Assembly (NCBI GenBank): GCA_004352715.1
Contig: SCFE01000014.1
Span: 180,252-244,251 of the forward strand
Length of the DNA stretch: 64,000 nt
From: Hofstenia miamia
Taxonomy: Eukaryota; Xenacoelomorpha; Acoela
Direction of reading: 5' to 3'
Numbering within the stretch: the first letter of the stretch is position 1; every line of letters begins with the position of its first letter. Position numbers and translations under genes: made by a program. Positions 33,977 to 44,237 of the stretch are shown here, piece after piece. A model generated the notes under the pieces. The model saw only the letters and a list, made by a program, of their open reading frames with translations. It was not told the DNA's origin and ran no database searches.

Positions 33977-35341
33977 CAGGGTGCGGCAGAATTCACTTTA
34001 CGATTACAGGTGGACAAAAAGACATATATATACAATTTTTTAAAATTAATTTTGCGATAACAACAAAGTTTATGGCCTGCCATTTAGTGCTATAGCATTT
34101 ACAATAGGCCAAAACCAAAGCTAAGTCCTAAAAATGACATCAACCAAATGTCCGCCATTACGATCTACGCATTCTTGAGCTCGGTGGCGGAGTTGGCAAC
34201 ATGCTTTCGATAAAGTTTCTATCGGAATTTCATGAATTGCCGTTCTTATGTGATTTTTTAATTCATCTAGGTTCTGTGGTCTTTTTTCATAGACCTTTTG
34301 CTTTAAGTATCCCCACAGAAAGTAGTCGCAAGGTGATAAATCAGGGGAACGTGAAGGCCAAGTCACATCACCAAAGCGAGAAAGAACACGTTCAGGAAAA
34401 TTCGCGCGAAGTGCTTACATAGTTATTCTTGCTGTGTGGGCTGTAGCACCATCTTGCTGAAAATAAATTAATTCTAAATTTTCATTGTGTCGACGTGTTA
34501 ATTCGGGCAAGAAAAAGTTTCTTAGCATATTCACATAACGTTCAGATGTCACTGTAAGTGCTTGTCCATTTTCATCTTCAAAAAAGTAAGGACCGAAGAT
34601 GCTGAATGTGTTGATTCCACACCACACTGTCACTTTCGGGCTATGCAAAGGGGTTTGGTGCAATATCTGAGGGTTTTCCTTAGACCAATATCGACAATTT
34701 TGTTTGTTAACGTCTCCATTTAAGTAAAAATGGGCTTCATCAGATGTTACCAGGAGTTCAAGAAAGTGGGGCTTTTCTTCAATCATTTCTAAGAGTTGGG
34801 TGCAAAATGCTCTTCTTGCATTGAGATCTTGGGGTAACAATTCTTGGACAATTTGAATTTTATAAGGATGAAACTGCAAATCTAAATGCAGCATTCTCCG
34901 TAAACTTCTATCCGATATTCCAAGTGCTACTGAATGTCTCCGCGCAGATCGCTGAGGACTTTGGATAATCGCAGTTCTTACCTTCTCCGTGTTTTCTGGG
35001 GTTCTAATTGTTCGTGGTCGACCAGAATGCTTTCCATCTTTTGCAGAAGCCGTCTCTCTAAATTTTTTTACCCAATTTAGTATTGTTGGCTTACTGGAGG
35101 AGAATGTATGTCTCCCGATGTTGTAATGTCTGCGGAATTCTCTCTGCACTGTTATCACAGATTCGCCACTTTTAAAAAAACGCTCTATAGCAAATGCACG
35201 GTGTTCACTGGACCACTTTTCCATCTTTACTGAAAATGGCAACCCTTGACCTACCAAATGGTGAAAGAATCACTTCTCTAGCTAATCTGGATCGGATCTA
35301 AAACAGGTTTTTAATCGTAAAGTGAATTCTGCCGCACCCTG
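33977..35341 (-). mobile_element. Tc1/mariner-superfamily transposon (DD41D, rosa-like)
   Basis: 1365 bp with identical 30-bp terminal inverted repeats (33977-34006 and 35312-35341, beginning CAGGGTGCGGCAGAATTC) and TA target duplications at 33975-33976 and 35342-35343. Carries one transposase gene on the minus strand. Identical ends suggest a fairly recent insertion, although the gene has a nonsense codon. Confidence 0.95.
34121..35257 (-). pseudogene. DD41D transposase with one in-frame stop
   Basis: 379 codons in one frame, interrupted only by TAA at residue 281. The likely real start is Met12 (MEKWSSEH). Order: N-terminal helix-turn-helix of the DUF4817 type (FFKSGESVITVQREFRRHY, TILNWVKKFRETAS), GRPRTIRT linker, second HTH (SARRHSVALGISDRSLRRML), then a DDE_3 catalytic core: first Asp in TSDEAHFYLNG (about residue 173), second in FQQDGATAHT (about 269), third in SPDLSPCDYFLWG (about 311), with 41 residues between the last two. 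Everything except the stop looks functional, so it is a young pseudogene; a revertant copy elsewhere could mobilise it. Confidence 0.9.
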
Positions 35342-35347
35342 TATATA

Positions 35348-35901
35348 CGAGGGTGAGTCAAAAAGTAATGATAATATCTATGCCATTTGAAAAATTTCAG
35401 TAGAAGGAAAACAAGTTTTGTCTTATTTGAAATAGCTATTCATACCCGTGATTTGAACTGAGTTTGAATTTGTTTACACTGCTGTCAGCCTCTTAAAACC
35501 AATTCAAAGTCTAGCGTTTTACGCTATATAAGGTTCAATCAATGGAGAGCACCAAAATTGAAACTCCCAGCAATGTCAAGTTTCCCAAGATGAAAGAAGC
35601 CATTAAAGGAGTCCGACATGAAAGCAAAGAAGCAGCGAAAAAGGCTGCCCTTGAGTGGTTGGCGGGGCAGTCTTCATACTTCTTTCAAAAGGGACTGGAA
35701 CGATGGAAGCACCGCATGGAAACGTGTCTGATGTGTGAAGGAGACTATGTAGAAAAATGATTCTTACTTTATTGAACTCTTACTTTATCATGTTAATGAT
35801 TTAACGAAAATCATGGTGTAGCAACTTTTTGTCAGAATACAAGATTCTGAAATTATTGTCACTCTTTTATAAAATTATCGTTACTTTTTGACTCTCCCTC
35901 G
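35348..35901 (+). mobile_element. Internally deleted mariner-like element (MITE-like)
   Basis: 554 bp. Terminal inverted repeats of about 28 bp with two mismatches (left starts CGAGGGTGAGTCAAAAAG; right end reversed CGAGGGAGAGTCAAAAAG), flanked by TA at 35346-35347 and 35902-35903. It abuts the DD41D element with only TATATA between. It retains the last part of a transposase gene (35542-35760: EAAKKAALEWLAGQS, GLERWKHRMETCLMCEGDYVEK, where a final DYVEK is common in mariner transposases). The DDE catalytic domain is deleted, so it is non-autonomous. Confidence 0.9.
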
Positions 35902-35903
35902 TA

Positions 35904-37184
35904 CTAGTAAGGTCACTTACATTTGTATGTAGATACTTATTGTTACCAGTAGACTGACGTTGCCCAGTTTGAATGAGGTGAACCTGCTTAAGATGTTCTG
36001 GAATTTGTGAATTGTCGAGAATAATATTTTCCCAAATTTTCTTATTGAATTAGCATTGAATGAATAAATCGCCAATCAGGAAAATATTTTTCAATCGTTT
36101 TCGAAATTTCCCCAGACATGGATGTACACTGTTTATCGTTTTTTGTATTTGTATTTGAAAAAGTTTTTAGGAAAGATTTTCTTAGGTTTTATAGATCGAA
36201 TACATTCACTGGACAATTGTGTTTTAACGGGATCCTTATATCACGTTTTATGATTAGTTTTTAGCACAGTTTCGCCTTTTTCTAAGCATGAAATTTCTTC
36301 TCAAGTTAACGAGAGCAATGGTCCTGAACGGCAATTGAGTTGGGTTTGAATATGCGAAAATACCATTGCAATCAAACTATCATGATGAATTTCAATTCCC
36401 TCATTAATATGCTTTTTTATGATTCCTTTACGCTGGCAATGACCGTTTGAAGAGAATCAAGGCTTGTAACTTTACCGAACATTTTGTTTTTTCTGCAATT
36501 CGGTGTCGCGCTGCTGATTTTAAATAATCATTTTGTATTTCTTTAATTAAATCTAAGGTAAAGGATTAGTTTACAATCATATTCTTATGATTTCTAGTTA
36601 CAAATTTCAAAAATTCGTTAGTAGAGAAAGGTGTAGAAGAATCGAGCAGATTTTCACTTCTTTGAAGCCTGATGATGTTGAATAACGCATGCAATTTGTT
36701 AGGTTTTCGAAAACAGCATGTTTTAACTAAACTATAAATAATAAAATATTCTTGATTGCGACTTGAAACATTTGGCAGACTCTTTTCAGACACCTCTTTG
36801 TGATTTATCTCAACGAAATTGTTTGTAATTGTCAATAATAATTTGAAATTTTTAGGAATTTTACTTCGAAGAAAGTTTTTCCTAAACCAATAAGGCATAT
36901 CACTCAGTTTTATCCCATTTTTAAATTTTTTTGTAATTTTCGGAGCTGCTCATTTTTTTATGCTGACGACTATTTGTGAATAACTGTTTACATTCACTGT
37001 AATAGAAGACTTTTTTGAGGAATCTTGAGCGGTAGAAGTGCTCTACTAAAATTTTTACGTCTGCAAGCAAAGATTTATGAAAATAATCAAAATGATGCCT
37101 GACATCGTGAATTTTTGCATTACATTGAATGAACCTTTTTAAAAGGTTATGTTGGCTTTTTCTTCTACAAACGTTTACTAGCAT
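35904..37184 (-). pseudogene. Crypton-like tyrosine recombinase, element 2 (frameshifted)
   Basis: Minus strand, broken by frameshifts. The N-terminal part (36921-37184, RRKSQHNLLKRFIQCNAKIH and following) is a helical, core-binding-like region. Catalytic domain: YSLVKTCCFRKPNKLHALFN (about 36740-36680) aligns with the first catalytic Arg region. Around 36060-35960, across a frameshift, NSIRKFGK then ENIILDNSQIPEHLKQVHL and QTGQRQSTGNNKY match TSIRKMWD, NSNIPKNLLKAHYAQTG and HSEQTAQREY of the element at 49.8 kb with equal spacing. The catalytic His is Gln here, while the nucleophile Tyr is kept. The gene's tail continues beyond the inserted transposons at 33974-33640 (IQDSIQDVSKENLESIS). Dead copy. 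Confidence 0.6.
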
Positions 37185-37260
37185 CTTAAAAACAGGTGTA
37201 CTATTTTGCGTAATTAGCGTTTTTGTGACGCTTTTGTTTTACTATTTACTTTAAAAAATT

Positions 37261-37498
37261 ACACAGCTCCAATATTAGTGCTATTTTGGAGCTGTGTAGT
37301 TGAACTTGGCCCCCTATCGAGGTATCTTAAAAATATTTCAGCATATGCTAAATATGACCTAACAAACTCATAAAATACAAAACGGTAACTTTTTAGACGA
37401 TAGAAAGTTCATATTAAAAATTGGAGCTGTGTAATATGAAGAAATCGTATTTTGGAGCTGTGTAGAAAAATTGTACTCTTGCAATACTACACGGCTCC
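37261..37498. repeat. Subterminal and terminal iterons, right end of recombinase element 2
   Basis: Inverted ACACAGCTCC at 37261-37270, direct GGAGCTGTGTAG at 37288-37299, direct copies at 37423-37434 and 37454-37465 (31 apart), inverted CTACACGGCTCC at 37487-37498, then (TA)n. Same order and spacing as 51319-51587. Confidence 0.8.
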
Positions 37499-37790
37499 AA
37501 TATATATATATATATCCCAATTCTTGAAATTTTATCAGATAGTTTCTCCATATCACGTTCCTTCATGCTTGTGATAGTTAAGATACATACAATATTGACT
37601 AAATTATTAAAAAAATTGGTCCAAAGTGTTGAAACTTGCGATTTGGTAAAACTATGACACAAATTACCTTTATTCTAACACTTCACATTCATATATTTTA
37701 GCAACGTAGTTTGCGTTCTTTTATACGTGTACTGGTTCTTTGTGTGGTTGTGTTGGATCATCCTAACTTTTAAATATTCTTCCATTTTAG

Positions 37791-37918
37791 GTGTATACAA
37801 CATTTGCAATGAATTTGGACAGATAGGAAAGTTTTTCTTGCATCGGGGTTGTTACAAAATTGGTGAAAATCTTATTGGCACTTTCGACTTTTCTAATGCA
37901 ACTGTCAAATGCATGCAA
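37791..37918 (+). CDS. RGP1: RGP1 exon 5
   Basis: A 128-nt exon, acceptor TTCCATTTTAG|G, donor CAA|GTATGT. With the single base carried from exon 4 it reads SVYNICNEFGQIGKFF and CYKIGENLIGTFDFS, then KCMQ, equivalent to the LYNISDGRGKVGTF...YRLGEDVVGT...CLQ block of RGP1. Ends in phase 0, fitting exon 6. It is on the plus strand, opposite to exons 1-4, and its donor is followed after about 55 bp by a TA tract and a 1000-N gap. Confidence 0.9.
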
Positions 37919-37988
37919 GTATGTACTGTATTATTATTTCATTATCGCAACCTCATTCTTTAATGCAATTTTAATATATATATATATA

Positions 37989-38988
37989 NNNNNNNNNNNN
38001 NNNNNNNNNNNNNNNNNNNNNNNNNNNNNNNNNNNNNNNNNNNNNNNNNNNNNNNNNNNNNNNNNNNNNNNNNNNNNNNNNNNNNNNNNNNNNNNNNNNN
38101 NNNNNNNNNNNNNNNNNNNNNNNNNNNNNNNNNNNNNNNNNNNNNNNNNNNNNNNNNNNNNNNNNNNNNNNNNNNNNNNNNNNNNNNNNNNNNNNNNNNN
38201 NNNNNNNNNNNNNNNNNNNNNNNNNNNNNNNNNNNNNNNNNNNNNNNNNNNNNNNNNNNNNNNNNNNNNNNNNNNNNNNNNNNNNNNNNNNNNNNNNNNN
38301 NNNNNNNNNNNNNNNNNNNNNNNNNNNNNNNNNNNNNNNNNNNNNNNNNNNNNNNNNNNNNNNNNNNNNNNNNNNNNNNNNNNNNNNNNNNNNNNNNNNN
38401 NNNNNNNNNNNNNNNNNNNNNNNNNNNNNNNNNNNNNNNNNNNNNNNNNNNNNNNNNNNNNNNNNNNNNNNNNNNNNNNNNNNNNNNNNNNNNNNNNNNN
38501 NNNNNNNNNNNNNNNNNNNNNNNNNNNNNNNNNNNNNNNNNNNNNNNNNNNNNNNNNNNNNNNNNNNNNNNNNNNNNNNNNNNNNNNNNNNNNNNNNNNN
38601 NNNNNNNNNNNNNNNNNNNNNNNNNNNNNNNNNNNNNNNNNNNNNNNNNNNNNNNNNNNNNNNNNNNNNNNNNNNNNNNNNNNNNNNNNNNNNNNNNNNN
38701 NNNNNNNNNNNNNNNNNNNNNNNNNNNNNNNNNNNNNNNNNNNNNNNNNNNNNNNNNNNNNNNNNNNNNNNNNNNNNNNNNNNNNNNNNNNNNNNNNNNN
38801 NNNNNNNNNNNNNNNNNNNNNNNNNNNNNNNNNNNNNNNNNNNNNNNNNNNNNNNNNNNNNNNNNNNNNNNNNNNNNNNNNNNNNNNNNNNNNNNNNNNN
38901 NNNNNNNNNNNNNNNNNNNNNNNNNNNNNNNNNNNNNNNNNNNNNNNNNNNNNNNNNNNNNNNNNNNNNNNNNNNNNNNNNNNNNNNN
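37989..38988. other. Assembly gap, 1000 N, inside the scrambled RGP1 gene
   Basis: Flanked by (TA)n on both sides. RGP1 exons on its two sides point towards each other, so orientation across this gap is wrong or rearranged. Confidence 0.95.
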
Positions 38989-39023
38989 TATATATATATA
39001 TATATATATGACAAATTACATAC

Positions 39024-39176
39024 TTGATGAGGCAGTACTGCAAACAATACAAAGTATATTATCTACAATGTCATGATAAGATGACATATCACTCTCATCA
39101 CTCTCTTCAAGGAAAGGATTCGTTTCCGGATCTAGATCTTTATTGAAATTGCTGAAAACTGATATGTCATTAAGCT
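39024..39176 (-). CDS. RGP1: RGP1 exon 4
   Basis: A 153-nt exon with acceptor TTTTTAG|AG and donor CATCAA|GTATGT. Encodes ELNDISVFSNF, an acidic stretch NPFLEESDESD and ILCIVCSTASS, which correspond to the variable region with SPFLEEDEG in vertebrate RGP1. Starts with two bases completing a Glu codon and ends with one base that exon 5 completes. Its donor is only about 15 bp from a TA tract and 35 bp from the gap. Confidence 0.85.
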
Positions 39177-39338
39177 CTAAAAATTAAATATCAACAACAA
39201 ATCCAGTTTACAAACATAAAATTAAAAGTCTCTTCGTAATTCACTATCTTTATTACCAATTCAAACATTCCAAAGTTGTAATGAAAATGATAATTATTAA
39301 AAAAATATGCTTACTTGAAAAATAGTTTAAATACGTAC

Positions 39339-39575
39339 CTGGAAGAACTAGAAATGTGAAAGGTAACTTAATTATTTTAACTGAGCAGGCAACTTTTTGA
39401 AAGCCAACATGCAGAAAATAGGCGTATCTAACTGCTGTACCAATAAAGGATGGGGGGCTTGTTCCTACTGAAATCTCTTCGAAAATTTCCAAACAATGTG
39501 AAGAACCAGGATTTATTCGCAAATCACAAGTTAAAATTTTTACATGAGATGAATAAACAGCAAGCCCTCGCTCAT
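39339..39575 (-). CDS. RGP1: RGP1 exon 3
   Basis: A 237-nt exon, acceptor CATTTTAG|AT, donor CCAG|GTACGT. Encodes ERGLAVYSS, KILTCDLRINPGSS, GTSPPSFIGTAVRYAYFLHVG, and IKLPFTFLVLPG, closely following the RGP1 core (KILFCDLRLDPGES, GPPSFRGQSVKYVYKLTIG, LLRVPLRVLVL). This is the most conserved part of the family and settles the identification. Confidence 0.95.
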
Positions 39576-40969
39576 CTAAAATGTATAAAAACGCAAATTT
39601 ACAAAGCATTACAATAGTTTATCTAAATATAACAATTGTGTTGGAAATATCAGTTATATGGAAAAACTAATCAAAGCAAACATTCCCAAATAAAATTGAG
39701 AATCTATCGTTTTTTCTAAATTTAACTCTTTTTCTGTCTCAATTGCCAATATTTTTAAAATTAATATTGATTTTGAATTTACAGAGTTTGGCATTGCATG
39801 AAAATTACAATCATTGTTGCATTTGAATATTTAAAGCTCAAAATTACATTTTGATTATTTGAAAAAATAACCAGTTTTTGTTAAATGAAATTTTCAAAGT
39901 GAACATTTTACTTAGTAATATTTTGCCTAAGATGATTAGGTATTGCAATTCTTGGCAGTTTGTAGAGAAGGTATGAACTTTGCATATGTCTATACTGGAT
40001 GGCCGTGATCCTGCCATGGGCTAAGTGTGATTGATAATGACCCATTCATCTAACAAAACTAATATTATAACCCCTTCCCCTAATTAATGTAAAAAGTAGG
40101 AAGTATTTAATTCAAAATTAATGACAGACAGACTAACATTTGAAATAGCGTTTGGTCTTTCAAAAGTCGTCTTAGAAGAGTACGTTACTACATTGACCTC
40201 AAGTCAAACAACGAATTGTGCATTTGATTTTAGTTGACATTGTTAGCCACAACATTTGCATTTGGTAGAATGATTATGTTGAAAAATACATCGGTGATGA
40301 ATATTGCAAAACATCGGCTGAAAATAATGGAAATGGATCTTATTAATGACAACAATGAATTAATTTTAATATTTTTTAAACACTACCTCAAAATCAACAA
40401 ATATATGAAATAAAATAATTCACTTAGTGTACTAAATACTGCTTTATTGATTTTTAGGCATAATTGAAATGAATATTACAATTTAAAAATATAGGCAAGT
40501 ATACCAAGACTCGCGAGTTTATATTTAATTATTTCAAATTTAAATTTGATATAACTTTTTTCTTACTGAAATTTGGTGAAATCTATATCACCAATGTGTC
40601 TAGCAGTCTTTAAGCCATGTACAATACTTTTTCTGCATAACATGAAACAATTGTAGACAAAGTTGTTATCAACACGTCGGCATAAGAAAATACACACACC
40701 ATTGCAGATATGGCAGCAGAGGTATAGGTATAAGTCTGTCTCTTATACAATATTACTAATCAGATGGTGTTGTACGTATGTATGGCTGTTACATTGCTAA
40801 CTGCTACCTACCATATTCAGCAAATTAGTTCTTGTTACATTGTGTTTACAATTAGATGTTTACTAACCAGTTCGAACTAGTTCATCTCAAGTGTATTTTT
40901 GGAATTATGTTTCGTTAAAAGATACCTGCTCTGTCATTCCAGCTTATAACAAACAATAGATTCTGAAGG

Positions 40970-42650
40970 CAAATTTGATTATTGCGTTCAGTTGGAATGC
41001 CATTATTAATGACGTGGTACAGAAAAGATGACAGCGATTCGGATGACTTAAATCATGATGATTCTGAAAACATATATTCATCAAGACCTGATGCAGGAAC
41101 ACTTTATAGAGATCATGTATTTGCATCTAAGACAGACAATATATAATGGACTGAAAGCAGTATCGAAAGAAGAACCTCTATTGGGATCACTAACGCTTTC
41201 ACAGTAAAATTTGGCCAAAATGGCCACTGCAAAAATGAGCTGTTGACCCAATATGCAGTTTTTATTTACTTATTGATACCGATGGTAGATGACTTAAACA
41301 CATTCGCTGCCAGCCTTATATACGAAATTTGAACTCTACTGCCAAATGTATTTTTATTACCCGAATAAAAATAACGTTTATAAATAAGTCTAATAACTAG
41401 AAAAGATATAAATATATACATTTATCTATTAATTAAGGGCATGTGCCAAGCGCGCATTGATCCATTCTAATATGATACGTCTAATACGAGTATTCTCGTA
41501 GGCGGCAAAATGGAACACACTGCCTTCTACGAGTATACTCGTAGCTGGCAGTGAATGTGTTAAAAATGTACAAATTCTGAAGCTCGTCGTTTTATGAAGG
41601 GTAGCTGAAATGTTTTTCAGGAAGGACTTTTTGTAGTGATTGGACTCATGTACATTTGTGAAGAATCTTTGTGGTGAAAGAAATTTCGCATTCCAATTTT
41701 GATCAAACCTTATCTCGAAATTGTTTCAAAGAAATTCTGAAGTTTTCGAGGTTTGATAACAAACAAACAAGAAATTACGTCGAGCAAACAATTTTTGCCT
41801 GCGTTTTCATTTATTCATGATCTAACAGTATCCGAATTTTACAAACCTTATGTAACTGAACTATTAAAAAGCAACTTCTTCGTTCTAAATGCAGACTGCA
41901 TTTCAGATGTACATGCAACAGTACCTAGATAAATTTGTCATAAAATTTTCCGTTGTATCCGTATGTGAATCAAAGAATATTCTGAAGGAAATTCCCAATT
42001 TGGGGAAGGATGAGCAAATGCAAAGAAAGCTTCTTTGACAAGTCATATCACTTTTCTAAAGGAGTCATACAATAATGTCGCCTACAATGTGAATGCTGAA
42101 AATTTTTTTTAAACGTCGGATGTTGCAATTAGACGTCAAATATGAAGGCTACCATCATTGGAACCATGCAAAAAAATATTTGTGAATTAGTTGTCGCGCT
42201 GTAACATGTTGAAAAGAATATGGATCGATATGATATGAAGTTATTCATTGATGACACAAATAAAATGTCACTACTGTGCATAATTCGATGAGTTCTTTAC
42301 ATTCGGCATGCAAAATCGGCAACAAGAAGAACCCACCAGAAACTAGACTTGGATAAACATGGCGATGACATGTTTGACCGTATGACTGAATGTAATAAAC
42401 TAAATGTGATACTATGCGTTGGACAATGAATGCTTTCTACAATATGCTCTGAATTCGTGGATTTTATTTAAACAAACAAAACTCGACGAGACTTCATTAT
42501 ACATTTGCGTGATTACCCTTGCCAAAATCGTAAACATCAGAACAAGACCCCAAGTATTTGTAGCATTTGAAAAAAACAATTTTTGGTCCTTGCCCTGGAC
42601 AAAAAACCATCGTCATAACTTGCATTTGCATTTTTGTAAATAATTAAGTT
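40970..42650 (+). pseudogene. piggyBac-like transposase fossil in RGP1 intron 2
   Basis: Plus strand, antisense to RGP1. N-terminal acidic segment (DDSDSDDLNHDDSENIYSS, about 41025-41085), then KTDNIQWTESSIERRTS-like text and KNELLTQYAVF (about 41240-41270). C-terminal text DDMFDRMTECNKLN (about 42365-42405), RWTMNAFYNML and, after a frameshift, NSWILFKQTKLDE (about 42445-42490) follows the piggyBac pattern D.FDQM...RRWP..VFYNMLDI...NS.IL+K. Frameshifts and stops are frequent and the catalytic aspartates could not be placed. A TTAA-flanked MITE interrupts it. Confidence 0.5.
41298..41559. mobile_element. TTAA-flanked MITE (piggyBac type)
   Basis: About 262 bp flanked by TTAA at 41294-41297 and 41560-41563. 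Ends are inverted repeats: CACATTCGCTGCCAGC on the left, GCTGGCAGTGAATGTG on the right (one mismatch). Subterminal palindrome CTACGAGTATACTCGTAG at 41527-41544 and a partner TACGAGTATTCTCGTAG at about 41486. No coding capacity. Confidence 0.75.
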
Positions 42651-43069
42651 GCAAAATGTGCTTTATCTGATTAAAAAATTCAATCGTACTTTGGGTCACA
42701 CCATGCCGCATTAAAATTAGTTTCTAGAAATACATAGGGGTCAAAATTACTGCCAAGGACGGCTTCAGATATGTCATCTCTGTTGTTCTAGTGTTAAACA
42801 AGTTGGATTAGTAAGTGAAAGCTGGCGAACTCACCAATACAGTTGAAATGCTTGGATCGCCGTTCGCATGCACTAGCAAATACACCCAATGTGTGCAGAT
42901 GTTAAAAAACCATTAATATTGACTAAAGATCAGTTCATGCAAAATTTTTTGCTTCAAAATGAAAGTATTTACTAAATAAAACTAAGTACAATTATCGAAT
43001 ATCCAAAAGTTTTTTGAAAAGTTTCAATTCCTCTGTAAAAATATTTTAAAAGTATTTTTTAATGATTAC

Positions 43070-43206
43070 CGTCTTGTAGAAAAATAGAAGTTGGCGTTTT
43101 CAGCGATGTATCTTTTATGCTCCAATTATTAACATGATTCCTATTTGAATAGCATTGACATTGAATTTGAGCGCTACACCAGGCGATTGTAACAGGCTCA
43201 TCTGTA
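43070..43206 (-). CDS. RGP1: RGP1 exon 2
   Basis: A 137-nt exon, acceptor TGTGTTTAG|T, donor GACG|GTAATC. Encodes TDEPVTIAWCSAQIQCQCYS and TPTSIFLQD, matching the LAWASAQIHCQFHAS and TVFLPHRG region of RGP1. Joins exon 1 (AA|T = Asn) and exon 3 (G|AT = Asp) in frame. Intron 2 (39576-43069) holds a piggyBac fossil on the other strand. Confidence 0.9.
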
Positions 43207-43290
43207 CTAAACACATTTTATTATAAAACGAAATTATATGATTGTAGTTGTGTTAATAACATTTGTAACTTAAAGAATAACACATTTTAC

Positions 43291-43373
43291 TTATTTTCGA
43301 GAGTAACATATGCGCGAATGGGTGTCCCAGCGAGAAAATAAGAGCTTTCACGGAAGCTAGCCTTTATTTCCAT
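43291..43373 (-). CDS. RGP1: RGP1 exon 1 (start codon)
   Basis: Starts at the ATG at 43373 and encodes MEIKASFRESSYFLAGTP and IRAYVTLEN, parallel to [20 protein letters not shown] at the start of vertebrate RGP1. Donor ATAA|GTAAAA. The bases before the ATG (GGTGTTTTAG) look like an acceptor, so a 5' UTR exon may lie upstream. Confidence 0.85.
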
Positions 43374-43889
43374 CTAAAACACCAATATATTTAAACTAAA
43401 AGTGTACAACAATATAACGGAACATACCACAATTTTATGAGTGAAAAATTCAAATAATTTTTTTAAAAACGCATTGCATATAAATTACAGAAACATGATC
43501 AGTTTTTTATTAAAAGGTATGTAAAGAAATATTTAATATAATTGATATTTTCCAAAACCATTTTATACTATCCTCAATAAAATCCCTCTTGTATACTAAA
43601 TGATACAACTTGGAATATGACAGAAACGCATACAAAATATAAATGTGCCTATGATGACTAGTAATTAAAGACTCAATGAATACCGGTAGGTCAAAAACGA
43701 CTATTTTATACCACTATTATATCCGTTGGAACATTACCAAGGCAGAATGGTGTTTTATACTCAAAGTTTCTATCATCTCAATTTTTGAAACATGAACCAT
43801 TTAAGTGAAAGAAGGTCATTTCGCTAGTTTCTTAGGGAAGATGTTAAAGCAACAATATATTTCTAAAAAAATGTTGATTAAACTATACT

Positions 43890-44227
43890 TGTCTATCTTC
43901 TCTGTCTCCTTATTTTCTACATTTCTGTCCTTTGGTACGGCTATGTCTATCACGGTTCCCAATCTTTTCTCTTTGTCTACCACTACTATGTCTGGTCTCC
44001 GTGCTTCTATCACTTTGCTCGTCTGTATGCTGAAGTCTCACATTATCTTAACCTTATCATTCTCTATGACTACCTGTGGCATGTGCTCATACCATTTGTC
44101 TCCTGCTTCTAACCCATGCTGCCTGAACTTATACTCATTCTGCGCCAGCTTCTCACACCCTGCTATCAGATGATCTACTGTCTCCGCCTCTTTCTTACAC
44201 AGCCTAAACGTATCACTTACTTCTATT
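43890..44227 (-). pseudogene. R2-type LINE endonuclease-domain fragment, second copy
   Basis: Minus strand repeats the C-terminal part of the element at 1195-3553: KEAETVDHLIAGCEKLAQ-like CCHC text, GDKWYEHMPQ, RRPDIVVVDKEKRLGTVIDI and AVPKDRNVENKETEKIDKY. Compared with the first copy about 15 codons after NEYKF are deleted and one in-frame stop is present (near 44035). It ends abruptly at both sides. Confidence 0.8.
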
Positions 44228-44237
44228 CTTCAATAAT

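Larger units (their letters stand above)
33462..37498 (-). mobile_element. Crypton-like tyrosine-recombinase element 2 (decayed, interrupted)
   Basis: Bounded by microsatellites at both ends (33387-33455; TA tract from 37500). Layout from the left: five iterons (33462-33606), the 3' part of a minus-strand gene (to 33974), two inserted DNA transposons (33977-35901), the rest of the gene (35904-37184), an inverted iteron pair (37261-37299), then two direct and one inverted iteron (37423-37498). The layout matches the element at 49444-51587. Without the insertions it is about 2.1 kb. Confidence 0.65.

Noticed and set aside
43805-44173. Plus-strand open frame of 122 codons
   Set aside because: It is the antisense shadow of the minus-strand R2-type endonuclease fragment.
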